Assembly (NCBI RefSeq): GCF_003368325.1
Contig: NZ_CP031466.1
Coordinates: 1,302,001-1,366,000, forward strand
Origin: Paraburkholderia caffeinilytica
GTDB taxonomy: Bacteria; Pseudomonadota; Gammaproteobacteria; Burkholderiales; Burkholderiaceae
Reading direction: 5' to 3'
Length of the DNA: 64,000 bases
The notes beneath the pieces were generated by a model, which saw nothing but the letters and a program-made list of their open reading frames with translations, was not told the origin of the DNA and searched no databases. A program made the translations under genes and the position numbers. This document shows positions 34,595 to 44,352 of the stretch, piece by piece. How positions within the stretch are numbered: position 1 is the stretch's first letter; each line of letters starts with the position of its first letter.

Positions 34595-35074
34595 ATGAGC
34601 CATCCCAACACTGACCTGATCGAGCGTTTTTACACCGCGTTCCAGCAGCGCGACGCCGAAACGATGGCTGCCTGCTATGCCGACGATGTAGTCTTCGGCG
34701 ATCCGGCCTTTGGCGAGCTGCGCGGCGAAGAGGCCCGCGACATGTGGCGTATGCTGGTGTCGCGCGCGCAGGACTTTTCGCTGACATTCGACGGCGTCGA
34801 AGCAAACGACCACGACGGTAGCGCCCACTGGGTGGCCCGTTACACATTCGGTCAAACGGGCCGCACGGTGGTCAACCGCATCGATGCCCGCTTTGTGTTT
34901 CGCGAGGGCCGCATCGTCGAACATCGCGATACGTTCGACCTTTGGCGCTGGACGCGGCAGGCCTTGGGCATCAAGGGCGTGCTGCTGGGCTGGACCCCTT
35001 TCGTGCAGGGCGCGATCAGGGCACAGGCGAGAAAAGGCCTCGACCTCTTTCGACGCCGGCAGCGCGGCGCATAA
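34595..35074 (+). CDS. Nuclear transport factor 2-like (SnoaL-type) protein
   Basis: Protein of 159 residues with the NTF2-like cone fold: LIERFYTAFQQRDAETMAACYADDVVFGDPAFGELRG is the standard N-terminal helix-strand pattern, and VVNRIDARFVFREGRIVEHRDTFDLWRW is the closing sheet. Such proteins act as small isomerases or hydrolases, or only bind ligands. The C-terminal 35 residues are hydrophobic then basic. The ATG at 34595 is the first start giving the conserved N-terminus. It lies 96 bp before the dioxygenase gene, in the same direction. Confidence 0.82.
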   Translation: MSHPNTDLIERFYTAFQQRDAETMAACYADDVVFGDPAFGELRGEEARDMWRMLVSRAQDFSLTFDGVEANDHDGSAHWVARYTFGQTGRTVVNRIDARFVFREGRIVEHRDTFDLWRWTRQALGIKGVLLGWTPFVQGAIRAQARKGLDLFRRRQRGA

Positions 35075-35170
35075 CGGCGCATAACGGGTCAGCCCGGCGC
35101 ATTCCCCCAGTCTTGCTATGAACCGGTCAGTTGATGCAGTATTTCGTGATAGCGACGAGCGGGGAGTTCT

Positions 35171-36052
35171 ATGCCGGTAGTGGATGCGTCATGGGAAGCG
35201 TGGCTGAGCAGCAACGTAGCGCGCGGCTGCAGCATCGACTCGATGATCGACGCGATGGTGCAAGCCGGTTTCGCCACGGAGGCCGCGCGCGCGGAAGTGC
35301 ACAGAGCATTCGGCATGAACCCGGCGGACGCCGCTGCCGGCCCGGCAGCTGTAGCCACCGAGGCGGCGCTGGTGAAAACCGCGTCACAGACCTACCAATA
35401 CGACGAGACGCCCGTTGCGCGTGGCAATGTGATCCGTGCGCACGATCGCGACGTCCGCGTGCTGATGCGCTGCGAGCGGCCCCAAGTGATCGTGTTCGCG
35501 GATGTGCTGTCGCCAGACGAATGCAACGAGATGATCGAACGCTCGCGTCATCGGCTGAAGCGCTCGACCACGGTCAATCCCGCCACCGGCAAGGAAGACG
35601 TGATCCGCAACCGCACCAGCGAAGGCATCTGGTACCAGCGCGGGGAAGACGCGTTCATTGAAAAGATGGACCGCCGCATTTCGAGCCTGATGAACTGGCC
35701 GGTTGAAAACGGTGAGGGGCTGCAGATTCTGCATTACGGCACGAGCGGTGAATATCGTCCACACTTCGACTATTTCCCGCCCGATCAGCCTGGCAGCGCG
35801 GTGCATACCGCCCAGGGCGGCCAGCGGGTGGCGACCCTGGTGATCTATCTGAACGACGTGCCGGACGGCGGCGAGACGATTTTCCCGGAAGCGGGCATGT
35901 CGGTCGCGGCGAGGCAGGGTGGCGCGGTGTATTTCCGCTATATGAACAGCCGGCGTCAACTCGATCCGCTGACCTTGCACGGCGGCGCGCCGGTGCTCGG
36001 CGGCGACAAATGGATCATGACGAAGTGGATGCGCGAGCGCGCCTACGGTTGA
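35171..36052 (+). CDS. 2-oxoglutarate/Fe(II) dioxygenase, prolyl 4-hydroxylase type
   Basis: Protein of 293 residues. The C-terminal 190 residues form a P4H-like double-stranded beta-helix: iron ligands H and D in EYRPHFDYF, the distal His in LTLHGGAP and the 2-oxoglutarate lysine in GDKWIMTKWM. The sequence VATLVIYLNDVPDGGETIFP is the family core. The N-terminal 90 residues resemble the helical region of bacterial prolyl hydroxylase-like proteins. It probably hydroxylates a protein proline; EF-Tu is a known target of related Pseudomonas enzymes. GGGGAG lies 4 bp before the ATG. Confidence 0.85.
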   Translation: MPVVDASWEAWLSSNVARGCSIDSMIDAMVQAGFATEAARAEVHRAFGMNPADAAAGPAAVATEAALVKTASQTYQYDETPVARGNVIRAHDRDVRVLMRCERPQVIVFADVLSPDECNEMIERSRHRLKRSTTVNPATGKEDVIRNRTSEGIWYQRGEDAFIEKMDRRISSLMNWPVENGEGLQILHYGTSGEYRPHFDYFPPDQPGSAVHTAQGGQRVATLVIYLNDVPDGGETIFPEAGMSVAARQGGAVYFRYMNSRRQLDPLTLHGGAPVLGGDKWIMTKWMRERAYG

Positions 36053-36296
36053 GGCGCGAGCTAGTCGGCCGCGTGTGGCGCGGCGGTTTTGCCCGATGCT
36101 GTGCCAGAGCATTTCGGCTGCTGTGACAATCAGCAGAGCGCCGATGACAGTGCCGCCACGGTTGCCGGCGATCGGCGACCTCCTCGTCAGCCGGCGGTCA
36201 TTCATTGGCCCGCGTCCCAACTTTCTCTGGCGGACGGCCCGGTCATCGGCCGCTCGCGATTTGCTCAAGCTTCTCTCAGGTTTTTTAGCGCTTCCC

Positions 36297-36731
36297 TCAA
36301 GCGGTTTTGTAAACGTCCGGGTTGTGCACTTCCATATAACGTTCGGGCGTTGTCAGTCCCTTGAAGCCGTGCGGTTCGTAGACGTGGTGAGCGTCTGTCG
36401 TCACCAGCACGATTCTGCGCAAACCGGTCAGCGACGGGCTGCCGAATATGTGCTTCATCAAGGCCGACGCGTAGCCCTTGCCGCGGTACGCCGGCAGCAC
36501 GAATACATCGCACAGGTAGGCGAATGTCGCCTGGTCCGTTATCAGGCGTGCAAACGCGATCTGCTTGCCTTCGATATACGCGCCGAAACATAGCGACCCT
36601 GCTATCGCCCGATCGAACGTCTCGCGTGGCATGCCCTTCGCCCATGCCGTTTCCTGAGACAGGAACGCGTAGATCATCTCTATGTCGAGATCGGCCTTGT
36701 TGTTCGAAATCGTCAGGTCGTTTGCTTGCAC
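36297..36731 (-). CDS. GNAT-family N-acetyltransferase
   Basis: Acetyl-CoA-dependent acetyltransferase of 144 residues. The acetyl-CoA loop is VLPAYRGKGYASALM (R/QxxGxG/A motif A), followed by LVTTDAHHVYEPHGF (motif B with the Tyr general acid). The GTG start at 36731 has CGGAG upstream. The small size and the FARLITDQATFAYLCDVFV strand resemble the group that acetylates small amines or N-terminal residues; the substrate is not assignable. The 244 bp between this gene and the dioxygenase show nothing else. Confidence 0.85.
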   Translation of the reverse strand: MQANDLTISNNKADLDIEMIYAFLSQETAWAKGMPRETFDRAIAGSLCFGAYIEGKQIAFARLITDQATFAYLCDVFVLPAYRGKGYASALMKHIFGSPSLTGLRRIVLVTTDAHHVYEPHGFKGLTTPERYMEVHNPDVYKTA

Positions 36732-36840
36732 CGCGCGTCTCCGCTTGTTCTGATCAGGTAATCAAAGGATGCGGCGCCGGTTGGGCACCGCTGCTGTAAC
36801 TTCGCTTCAAACCGTGCCGTTCATCCATTCCGTTGCGAGG

Positions 36841-38277
36841 TCAGCCCTTCGCCGGATCTTCCGTGCCGCGCGAACCGCCGCCGATGCTCTGTCCGGCGTT
36901 GCGCGCGAGACCCAGGTAGCCGGTCACGGACACCAGTGTCAGCACGCCGGCAAACAGAAACGCCAGACGGAAATCGTCCAGGGTGAAGACGCGGCCAGTC
37001 GTTTCGCCGTTGAAGAACGCCGCCGCACGCAGCGAGACGGCGCCGAAGGCAATGCCCAAACCGATCGTCATCTGGGCGGCGGCGCTCCATAGCGTGCTTG
37101 CCGCGCTCATCTGCGGCTGTGCGACGTCGGCGTAGGCCAGCGTGGCCAGCGTCGAGAATTGCATCGAGCGCGCCACGCCGTAGATGAACACGACGAACAG
37201 CACCAGCGCGAGCGGCACGTTCGGCGTCAACAGGCCGCACGCGACGATGAAAATACCGGCCACCATCACATCGACAATCGACACCATCCGGAAACCGTAG
37301 CGCTGCAGGATGCGCGTGGTCAGCGCCTTCATGCCGAGATTGCCGAGCGCGCTCGCGAGCAGCAACAGGCCAGACTTGAACGCCGACAAGCCGAAACCGA
37401 CCTGGAACAGCAGTGGCATCAGATACGGCACCGCGCCGATGCCGATGCGGGTGAACGACCCGGTTACCACCGTCACGGAAAAAGTCGGGATCTTCAGCGT
37501 GGAGACGTCGATCAGCGGATGCGGGTGACGCTTCGCATGCTGGAACGCCACCACGCCCATCAGCAATCCGCCGACGATGAACGCGCCCGCCACCCAGGGA
37601 TTTTCGCCAGGTTGGCTCGCTAGTTCGGCACCATACAGAATCGCCGTGAGCGTGGTGGCGCTCAACAGGAGGCCGACGACGTCGAGCGGCTTGCGTTCAG
37701 TGCCACGCAGGTTCGGCACCAGCGCGAGCGCAACGGCCATCGCTGCCAGACCGAACGGCACGTTCAGCAAGAAGATCCAGCGCCACGACGCATAGGTGGT
37801 GATGAAGCCGCCGACCGGCGGTCCAACCACCGGCGCGGCAATGGCCGGCCAGGTGATGGTCGAGATCGCCTGCATCATCCGGCTCTTTTCCGTGCTGCGG
37901 ACCACGATCAAGCGGCCCACCGGCACCATCATCGCGCCGCCCATGCCTTGCAGCAGCCGCGCGGCGGTAAATTCGGCCACGTTCTGCGACAAGCCGCACA
38001 ACACCGAAGCCACCGTGAACACGCCGATCGCGCTGAAGAACACGGTGCGCGAGCCGCAGCGGTCGGCGACCCAGCCGCTCACCGGGATGAAAATCGCCAG
38101 CGCCAGCATGTAGGCCGTCATGCCGAGGCTCAGGCTGTTTGGCCCGACGCCGAACGAGTGCGCCATCTGCGGCAAGGCAGTGGCGATCACCGTGGTGTCG
38201 AGATACTCCATGAAGAAGGTGGCCGCGACGATGTACGGCAGCCAGCCGACATGGGAATGGCGTGCGCCGGCCGTCAT
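36841..38277 (-). CDS. MFS efflux pump, DHA2 family
   Basis: Proton-coupled exporter of 478 residues with about 14 membrane segments. Segment 1 reads YIVAATFFMEYLDTTVIATALP (DHA2 motif D1). Motif A is SGWVADRCGSRTVFF, and motif C lies in segment 5 (WPAIAAPVVGPPVGGF). It differs from the pump at 19850 in having a short N-terminus. The ATG at 38277 has GAGGA upstream; longer in-frame starts run through low-complexity sequence. It has no adjacent regulator or adaptor. The substrate is unknown; EmrB-like pumps export hydrophobic drugs. Confidence 0.86.
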   Translation of the reverse strand: MTAGARHSHVGWLPYIVAATFFMEYLDTTVIATALPQMAHSFGVGPNSLSLGMTAYMLALAIFIPVSGWVADRCGSRTVFFSAIGVFTVASVLCGLSQNVAEFTAARLLQGMGGAMMVPVGRLIVVRSTEKSRMMQAISTITWPAIAAPVVGPPVGGFITTYASWRWIFLLNVPFGLAAMAVALALVPNLRGTERKPLDVVGLLLSATTLTAILYGAELASQPGENPWVAGAFIVGGLLMGVVAFQHAKRHPHPLIDVSTLKIPTFSVTVVTGSFTRIGIGAVPYLMPLLFQVGFGLSAFKSGLLLLASALGNLGMKALTTRILQRYGFRMVSIVDVMVAGIFIVACGLLTPNVPLALVLFVVFIYGVARSMQFSTLATLAYADVAQPQMSAASTLWSAAAQMTIGLGIAFGAVSLRAAAFFNGETTGRVFTLDDFRLAFLFAGVLTLVSVTGYLGLARNAGQSIGGGSRGTEDPAKG

Positions 38278-38663
38278 TGCGCCGTCCTCGACACCTTGCC
38301 GTTGCGTGTGGATTCGATGACGCCTTTCGCGCCTTGAGCGTGCCGGCATGTCCCGCGCGATGATGTTGACTTCATGTTCTTGCGACAACCTTTCGAAAAC
38401 GTGTTTCCGGCGTTCCTCGATGGACGGGCAACGAGGTCGCGGCCTTGCGCCGCCAACCCTGCATCGTAACGCAACAATTCGCGGGACACAGTGGCAGGTG
38501 GCGACGCGGCGGCACGGCGACCAGCAACGGCAACCGGCAACCGGCAACCGGCAACCGCGACCTGCAGCGGCGCACGGCGGCAAACAACGCCGCACGGCGA
38601 CCGACAACAACACACGACACCCGCCCGGCAAAACCGCGCCGCAAACACAGCTTTCCCTACCGC
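38278..38663. other. Intergenic region with short repeats
   Basis: 386 bp between the MFS start and the end of the PEP mutase-like gene. It contains three perfect CAACCGG units at 38531-38551 and flanking part-copies. No supported gene. Confidence 0.6.
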
Positions 38664-39545
38664 TTAGTCCTTCGCCGCATATTCACGGTCGAGCTTGTCG
38701 TACAGCGGCTTGTTCACGAGGCGCTGGCGTTCGCTGAACGGCGCAACGAGGGACGCGTCTTCATCGAGGCGCCCATTGCTCCGCAACGTGCCGAGCGCGC
38801 GCTGCATGCCGAGCACCGCACCTTGCAGCGCCGCGTTCGCGTACAGGACGATGCCGTAGCCGAGCCTGGCGAGCGCTTCGCGCGATTGCACCGGCGTCTT
38901 GCCGCCGATCACGATGTTGATCAGTTGCGGCTTGTCGAACAGCGACGGCAAACGTTCGATGTCGGCGAGCGATTCGGTCGCTTCGATAAACAGAATGTCG
39001 GCGCCGGCCTCGATGAAGCGATGGCCGCGCTCGATCGCGTCTTCGATGCCGTGGACCGCCGCCGAATCGGTGCGCGCCATGATCTGCAGATTGCCGTCCT
39101 CACGGGCGTCGACGGCCGCTCGGATCTTGCCGACCATCTCGCTCGTGCCGACGACTTCCTTCCCGGAGAAGTGGCCGCATTTCTTCGGCATGATCTGGTC
39201 TTCGAACTGGATCACGTCGGCGCCGCTGCGCTCGAGCACGCGCACGGTCTGGCGCACGTTCAGCGCGTTGCCGAAGCCGGTGTCGGCGTCGACGATCAGC
39301 GGCAGCGCGACCGCATCGCGGATCCGCGCGCAATGTTCGGCGACTTCGGCGAGACCGATGAAGCCCAGATCGGGCAGCCCGAGCGACATATTCGTCACGC
39401 CCGCGCCCGTGATGTAGATCGCCTCGAAACCCGCGTCCTCGATCACGCGCGCGCTCATCGCGTTGAAGGCCCCCGGCACGAGCAGGCCCTGGCGTTGGTT
39501 GACTTTGGCGCGGAACGCGGCGCGGCGGCTGGCGGAAATGCTCAT
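38664..39545 (-). CDS. Isocitrate lyase/PEP mutase family enzyme
   Basis: TIM-barrel enzyme of 293 residues from the ICL/PEPM superfamily. The catalytic-loop signature KKCGHFSGK is intact. Mg2+-binding Asp residues sit in PLIVDADTGFGN, and FEDQIMPKKCGH precedes the loop. Members include methylisocitrate lyase (PrpB), oxaloacetate decarboxylase and carboxyphosphonoenolpyruvate mutase. PrpB is possible given the PrpR-type neighbour, but prpC and aconitase genes are missing, so another alpha-keto or methyl-dicarboxylate lyase role is equally likely. GGAG lies 9 bp before the ATG at 39545; a sigma-54 promoter is visible 50 bp upstream. Confidence 0.83.
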   Translation of the reverse strand: MSISASRRAAFRAKVNQRQGLLVPGAFNAMSARVIEDAGFEAIYITGAGVTNMSLGLPDLGFIGLAEVAEHCARIRDAVALPLIVDADTGFGNALNVRQTVRVLERSGADVIQFEDQIMPKKCGHFSGKEVVGTSEMVGKIRAAVDAREDGNLQIMARTDSAAVHGIEDAIERGHRFIEAGADILFIEATESLADIERLPSLFDKPQLINIVIGGKTPVQSREALARLGYGIVLYANAALQGAVLGMQRALGTLRSNGRLDEDASLVAPFSERQRLVNKPLYDKLDREYAAKD

Positions 39546-39594
39546 GACGGTGTGTCTCCAGATGGGAGGTGAGTGATAGAACGACGAGCCAATG

Positions 39595-39610
39595 TGCAGG
39601 AAGCATGCCA
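39595..39610 (-). promoter_or_regulatory. Sigma-54 (-24/-12) promoter of the lyase gene
   Basis: On the minus strand TGGCATG-CTTC-CTGCA, against the consensus TGGCACG-N4-TTGCA. The GG and GC dinucleotides are exactly spaced, with two mismatches elsewhere. It points to a start near 39584, about 40 nt before the ATG. Confidence 0.7.
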
Positions 39611-39697
39611 TTTGCCGTCTTTCACGATTTGTTCCGGACAATCAAAAGCTTAGGCGGAAAGGGGCGGCACCGTAGTTCATGGCAGAATGGCTGGCAT

Positions 39698-39721
39698 GTT
39701 CCATGAAACGTTTCATGGAAC
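39698..39721. promoter_or_regulatory. 24-bp palindrome, probable activator-binding site
   Basis: A perfect dyad with half-site GTTCCATGAAAC, centred on ACGT, about 90-115 bp upstream of the sigma-54 promoter and 27 bp before the GTG of the PrpR-like gene. It is well placed as the upstream activating sequence of the PrpR-like protein and as an autoregulatory operator. Confidence 0.7.
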
Positions 39722-39747
39722 GTTTCAGCTACGAGCGGAGCGTCGCA

Positions 39748-41724
39748 GTGTCCACTTTCACGTCGTCCCTGGCCCATTCCAATTCCAGCCGCCCTGGCGT
39801 CGCCCTGGTCAGTATCAGCCGCTTGCAATCGCTTTGCGAGTCGGTCGCGCCGCGTTACGCCGGGCGGGCCCGGTTCTTTTCGGTCCGGGAAGGCTACGGC
39901 GCCGCCGTCACGGCTTTGCAGGCCTATGTGGACGCGGGCGCAGTCGACGTCGTGCTGGCGGCCGGATCGAACGGCGCCTACCTGCGCGACAACCTGAGCG
40001 TGCCGGTCGTGATGGTCAAGGTGAACGGTTTCGACGTGCTGAGCGCGATAACCCGCGCCACGACGGGCTGGCCCGGCGCGAAGATCGGCCTCGTCCTGCA
40101 CGAAACCATCTCGCACGAACTCGCGGACCTGAGCGCGTGGCTGAATGTCGGCCTGAAACAGCGCGCCTACCGTTCGATCGATGAAGTGCGTCTCGCGGTC
40201 GCGGGCCTCGCGGCGGAGGACTGCAGCGTCATCATCGGCCCCGGCATGGCCTGCGATTTTGCCCAGCAAGCAGGACTTGCGAGCGTCTTCCTGTACTCGC
40301 TGGGCGCGGTCGAAGAAGCGTTCGAGCGCTCGGTCGAACTGGCGCGCGTGAGCCGTCAGAAGGAATCGAAGCGGGTCCGCCTGAACACGATCGTCGCCCA
40401 TCTGCGCGACGGCGTGGCCGCGTTCGACGATGCCGGTCAGCTCGAAGCCGTCAATCCGGCGATGCTCGATCTGCTCGGACTCGATCGAAAACAGGACGTC
40501 CCGGCGCAATTGACGCGCGCCGTCGGCCCATTGCTGCGTGAGGCGCTTGAGCATGACATGCCGGTCGAGGAACGTATCGAGCAGATCGGCGGCCGCGCGC
40601 TAATCGTCAACTGTGTGCCGATCCTCGAGCAGGGCGTGCGTTCGGGCTCCGTGCTGACGGTGCAGGATGCGCTGGTCGCGCAGCGGATCGACCGCTCGTT
40701 GCGCACCAGCCAGCGGCCGAAGCATCTGGTCGCGCGGCATCATCTGGACGATCTGGTCGGCAGTTCGGCGGCGCTCGAGCGGGTGCGGCGGCTCGCACGC
40801 GCAGGCGCGGCTCACGACGCGACCGTGCTGTTGAGCGGGGAAAGCGGCACCGGCAAGGAACTGGTCGCGCAGGGCATCCACAATGCCAGCCGGCGGCGCG
40901 GCAATCCGTTTGTCGCCTTCAACTGCGCGGCGCTCCCTGAAGGGCTGATCGAAAGCGAGCTGTTCGGTCACGAGGAAGGCGCGTTCACCGGCGCGCGCCG
41001 GGGCGGCAAGCCGGGCCTCTTCGAAATCGCCCACACCGGGACGATCTTTCTCGACGAAATCGGCGAGATGCCGGCGGCGCTGCAGAGCCGGTTGCTGCGC
41101 GTGTTGCAGGAGCGCGAAGTCATGAAGCTCGGCTCCGGGCGCGCGACTCCCGTCGACGTGCGGGTGATTGCCGCCACCCATCGCGATCTGCACGCGCTGG
41201 TCGAGCAGGGCGTGTTTCGCGCGGATTTGTATTTCCGGCTGAATCTGCTCCAGATAGGACTGCCGCCGCTGCGCGAAAGGCGCGGCGACGTCGCGCAACT
41301 GGCGCGGCATGTGTTGAACCGCAATGCGCGCCAGTATGGTCTGTCGGACGCCGCGCTCGAGCGGGTGCTGGCGTTCCTTACGCCTCTGTTCGAGCACTAT
41401 GCGTGGCCCGGCAATGTGCGGGAACTGGAAAATCTGCTGGCGCGCGCGGCGATTTATCAGAGCGATTCGGCCGGCGAGGACTGGCAGGACCTGCAGACGG
41501 TGTTTCCGGAATTCGGCCGGATGCGGCAGGTGGCCGCGCACGTGGATGGCGCCCTGGGTCACGCCCACACCCCCGCCCACACCCCCGTCGATGCCTCAGG
41601 CCGCCGCTCGCCCACCCGCGAGGATGTCGTACGCGCGCTCGAACAGGCTGGCGGCAATCGCGCTGCAGCAAGCCGGGCGTTGGGAATCGGCCGCACGACC
41701 CTCTGGCGGCTGATGAGAGACTGA
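39748..41724 (+). CDS. PrpR-type sigma-54-dependent activator
   Basis: Enhancer-binding protein of 658 residues. The N-terminal PrpR_N sensor (about residues 15-190, [20 protein letters not shown]...) is followed by a PAS-like segment, the AAA+ domain (Walker A GESGTGKE; sigma-54 loop GAFTGA; Walker [11 protein letters not shown]) and a Fis-type HTH ([20 protein letters not shown]). In Salmonella PrpR senses 2-methylcitrate. The GTG at 39748 is chosen because GGAG precedes it; earlier ATGs lie inside the palindrome. It is divergent from the PEP mutase-like gene, whose sigma-54 promoter it should activate. Confidence 0.87.
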   Translation: MSTFTSSLAHSNSSRPGVALVSISRLQSLCESVAPRYAGRARFFSVREGYGAAVTALQAYVDAGAVDVVLAAGSNGAYLRDNLSVPVVMVKVNGFDVLSAITRATTGWPGAKIGLVLHETISHELADLSAWLNVGLKQRAYRSIDEVRLAVAGLAAEDCSVIIGPGMACDFAQQAGLASVFLYSLGAVEEAFERSVELARVSRQKESKRVRLNTIVAHLRDGVAAFDDAGQLEAVNPAMLDLLGLDRKQDVPAQLTRAVGPLLREALEHDMPVEERIEQIGGRALIVNCVPILEQGVRSGSVLTVQDALVAQRIDRSLRTSQRPKHLVARHHLDDLVGSSAALERVRRLARAGAAHDATVLLSGESGTGKELVAQGIHNASRRRGNPFVAFNCAALPEGLIESELFGHEEGAFTGARRGGKPGLFEIAHTGTIFLDEIGEMPAALQSRLLRVLQEREVMKLGSGRATPVDVRVIAATHRDLHALVEQGVFRADLYFRLNLLQIGLPPLRERRGDVAQLARHVLNRNARQYGLSDAALERVLAFLTPLFEHYAWPGNVRELENLLARAAIYQSDSAGEDWQDLQTVFPEFGRMRQVAAHVDGALGHAHTPAHTPVDASGRRSPTREDVVRALEQAGGNRAAASRALGIGRTTLWRLMRD

Positions 41725-41766
41725 CCCGAGGATTGGTGCGACGCAATAGTCGTCGGCAGTCAGTCA

Positions 41767-41783
41767 AATAGTAATAAACTATT
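41767..41783 (+). promoter_or_regulatory. OxyR-like inverted repeat upstream of ahpC
   Basis: AATAGT-N5-ACTATT, a perfect dyad with the T-N11-A form used by LysR-type regulators and the ATAG/CTAT arms of OxyR sites. It lies 90-106 bp upstream of the ahpC ATG in an AT-rich promoter region. Confidence 0.55.
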
Positions 41784-41872
41784 GAAATATTTTATGTGCA
41801 CTACTTTACCTATTAAGCGCGGTCTGACATACTGACTCCACTTTCCAACCACTCCGAAAGAGGACTCAGCAA

Positions 41873-42436
41873 ATGCCGATCATCAACAGTCAAGTCAAAC
41901 CGTTCAAGGCACAGGCCTATCACAATGGCGATTTCCAGACCGTCACTGAAGAAAGCCTGAAGGGCAAGTGGTCGGTTTTCGTTTTCTATCCGGCTGACTT
42001 CACGTTTGTTTGCCCGACCGAACTGGGTGACCTGGCCGATCGTTACGCCGAATTCAAGAAGCTCGGCGTCGAAATCTACAGCGTGTCGACCGATACGCAC
42101 TTCACGCACAAGGCATGGCACGACACGTCGGACACGATCCAGAAGATCAAGTACCCGATGCTCGCTGACCCGACGCTGGCAATTTCGCGCAACTTCGACG
42201 TGCTGATCGAAGAAGAAGGCCTGGCACTGCGCGGCACGTTCGTGATCAACCCGGAAGGCGAGATCAAGCTGGCCGAAATTCACGACAACGGCATTGGCCG
42301 TGACGCCGGCGAGCTGCTGCGCAAGGTTCAAGCTGCGCAATACATCGCGGCTCACCCGGGTGAAGTGTGCCCCGCCAAGTGGACGCCGGGCGCTGAAACG
42401 CTGACCCCGTCGCTCGACCTGATCGGCAAGATCTAA
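41873..42436 (+). CDS. ahpC: Alkyl hydroperoxide reductase subunit C (peroxiredoxin)
   Basis: Typical 2-Cys peroxiredoxin of 187 residues that reduces H2O2, organic peroxides and peroxynitrite in the cytosol. The peroxidatic Cys is in [15 protein letters not shown] and the resolving Cys in GEVCPAKW near the C-terminus. It is recycled by AhpF, encoded 151 bp downstream. A GAAAGAGGA site precedes the ATG. An OxyR-like dyad upstream suggests peroxide induction. A hairpin at 42465-42481 follows the stop and may raise ahpC message over ahpF. Confidence 0.96.
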   Translation: MPIINSQVKPFKAQAYHNGDFQTVTEESLKGKWSVFVFYPADFTFVCPTELGDLADRYAEFKKLGVEIYSVSTDTHFTHKAWHDTSDTIQKIKYPMLADPTLAISRNFDVLIEEEGLALRGTFVINPEGEIKLAEIHDNGIGRDAGELLRKVQAAQYIAAHPGEVCPAKWTPGAETLTPSLDLIGKI

Positions 42437-42464
42437 GGTCTAAAGCCTCACGCAGTACGCGCCT

Positions 42465-42481
42465 CACGGCGCATCGCCGTG
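42465..42481 (+). promoter_or_regulatory. Intercistronic hairpin between ahpC and ahpF
   Basis: CACGGCG-CAT-CGCCGTG, a perfect 7-bp stem with no T-tract. It lies between the two genes, where such stems commonly protect or attenuate message. It is not a full terminator. Confidence 0.5.
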
Positions 42482-42587
42482 CGGACCGCTTGATACGGCG
42501 GTTCGCGCGTGCCCGGGCTGCGCGCCTCCCATCCGGATGCGCGCGGCGCCCGGGACCCAACACCCCTCGTCACGGAATCGAATAGCC

Positions 42588-44180
42588 ATGCTGGACGCCA
42601 ATCTCAAGACTCAGTTGAAATCCTACCTCGAAAAGGTTAGCAGGCCTATCGAGATCGTCGCGTCGCTCGACGACAGCGCGAAATCGCAAGAGCTGCTGGC
42701 ATTGCTGAGCGATATCGCGACGTTGTCGGAACGCGTCAGCGTGATCGAACGTCGTGGCGACAGCGAGCGCAAGCCGTCGTTTTCGATCGGCGAGCCCGGC
42801 AAGGAAACGGGCATTCGTTTCGCCGGCATTCCGATGGGGCATGAATTCACGTCGCTCGTGCTTGCGCTTTTGCAGGTCGGCGGCCATCCGGTCAAACTCG
42901 ACGATGCGGTGATCGAACAGATCCGCAGCCTCGACGGCGACTATCAGTTCGAAACGTATTTTTCGCTGTCATGCCAGAACTGCCCGGAAGTCGTCCAGGC
43001 ACTGAACGTGATGGCGCTGATCAACCCGCGCATCCGCCACGTGGCAATCGACGGCGCGCTGTTCCAGAACGAAGTCGAAGCACGCCAGATCATGGCGGTA
43101 CCGACCATGTTCATGAACGGCGAAGTGTTCGGCCAGGGCCGCAGCGGCGTGAAGGAAATCCTCGCCAAGCTCGACACCAACGCCGGTGCGCGCGCTGCCA
43201 AGGAACTGGAAAAGAAGCCGGTGTTCGATACGCTGATCGTCGGCGGTGGGCCTGCGGGCGCGGCTGCGGCGATTTACTCGGCACGCAAGGGTATTGCGAC
43301 CGGTGTCGTGGCGGAACGCTTCGGCGGTCAGGTGCTCGATACGCTCGCGATCGAGAACTTCGTTTCCGTGACGGAAACCGAAGGACCGAAGTTCGCCACG
43401 GCGCTCGAACAGCACGTGAAGAGCTACGAAGTCGACATCATGGACGTGCAGCGCGCCGAGGCGCTGATCCCCGGCCGCATCAACGAAGTGCGTCTCGCGA
43501 ACGGCGCGGTGCTGAAGGCGAAGACGATCATTCTGGCCACGGGCGCCCGCTGGCGCGAGATCAACGTGCCGGGCGAGCGCGAGTACCGTAACCACGGCGT
43601 GGCGTACTGCCCGCACTGCGATGGTCCGCTGTTCAAGGGCAAGCGTGTGGCGGTGATCGGCGGCGGCAACTCGGGCGTCGAGGCGGCGATCGACCTCGCG
43701 GGCATCGTGCGCGAAGTGACGCTGTTCGAATTCGGCGCGCAATTGCGTGCTGACGAAGTGCTGCAACGCAAGCTGCGCAGCCTCGCCAACGTGACGATCG
43801 TCACGCAGGCTCAGACCACGGAAATCACCGGCGACGGCAAGAAGGTCAACGGTCTGGTCTACAAGGACCTGCGTTCGGGTGAAACGAAAAGCATCGAACT
43901 CGAAGGCGTCTTCGTACAGATCGGTCTCGTGCCGAATACCGAATGGCTGAAGGGCACGGTCGAATTGTCGAAGCACGGCGAGATCGTCGTCGATGCCCGC
44001 GGCGCAACGTCGGTGCCGGGCGTGTTTGCCGCCGGCGACGTGACCACCGTCCCGTTCAAGCAGATCGTGATTGCGGTGGGCGAGGGCGCGAAGGCATCGC
44101 TCTCCGCGTTCGATCACCTGATCCGCAGCAGCGACGCGGATGAAGTGGTGAGCGAAGCTGAAACCGAAGCGACAGTTTGA
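42588..44180 (+). CDS. ahpF: Alkyl hydroperoxide reductase subunit F
   Basis: Flavoprotein disulfide reductase of 530 residues that passes electrons from NADH to AhpC. The N-terminal double thioredoxin-like domain (about residues 1-200) holds the CxxC of [10 protein letters not shown]. Then follow the FAD site ([14 protein letters not shown]), the active disulfide CPHC in [10 protein letters not shown] and the NAD site ([14 protein letters not shown]), ending in the FAD motif [15 protein letters not shown]. The ATG at 42588 gives the standard [10 protein letters not shown] start. It is co-directional with ahpC and followed by a strong terminator. Confidence 0.96.
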   Translation: MLDANLKTQLKSYLEKVSRPIEIVASLDDSAKSQELLALLSDIATLSERVSVIERRGDSERKPSFSIGEPGKETGIRFAGIPMGHEFTSLVLALLQVGGHPVKLDDAVIEQIRSLDGDYQFETYFSLSCQNCPEVVQALNVMALINPRIRHVAIDGALFQNEVEARQIMAVPTMFMNGEVFGQGRSGVKEILAKLDTNAGARAAKELEKKPVFDTLIVGGGPAGAAAAIYSARKGIATGVVAERFGGQVLDTLAIENFVSVTETEGPKFATALEQHVKSYEVDIMDVQRAEALIPGRINEVRLANGAVLKAKTIILATGARWREINVPGEREYRNHGVAYCPHCDGPLFKGKRVAVIGGGNSGVEAAIDLAGIVREVTLFEFGAQLRADEVLQRKLRSLANVTIVTQAQTTEITGDGKKVNGLVYKDLRSGETKSIELEGVFVQIGLVPNTEWLKGTVELSKHGEIVVDARGATSVPGVFAAGDVTTVPFKQIVIAVGEGAKASLSAFDHLIRSSDADEVVSEAETEATV

Positions 44181-44200
44181 TCGCGTAGCGTGAGTGGTGG

Positions 44201-44229
44201 ACGGCGGCCTGCGGGCCGCCGTTTTTGTT
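44201..44229 (+). terminator. Terminator after ahpF
   Basis: ACGGCGGCC-TGCG-GGCCGCCGT followed by TTTTGTTT, a perfect 9-bp G+C-rich stem with a T-tract, 21 bp after the ahpF stop. Confidence 0.9.
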
Positions 44230-44352
44230 TGTAGTGAGACTAAAACCGCTTTTGAGCGGGCTTTGTTTTGGCTAAGCGAAGGCCGGACGGCGGTCTGTCA
44301 GGATAATCTGACCGCCGCCTTGGGGAGGAATTGCTTTTCTCAGGGGTCTTGA

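Noticed and set aside
34328..34924. Open frame on the minus strand over the NTF2-like gene
   Set aside because: Most of it is antisense to a supported gene, and the remaining part has weak codon bias and no ribosome binding site.
38664..39545. Complete 2-methylcitrate (prp) operon
   Set aside because: Only the lyase and a PrpR-type regulator are present; prpC and acnD/prpD are absent.
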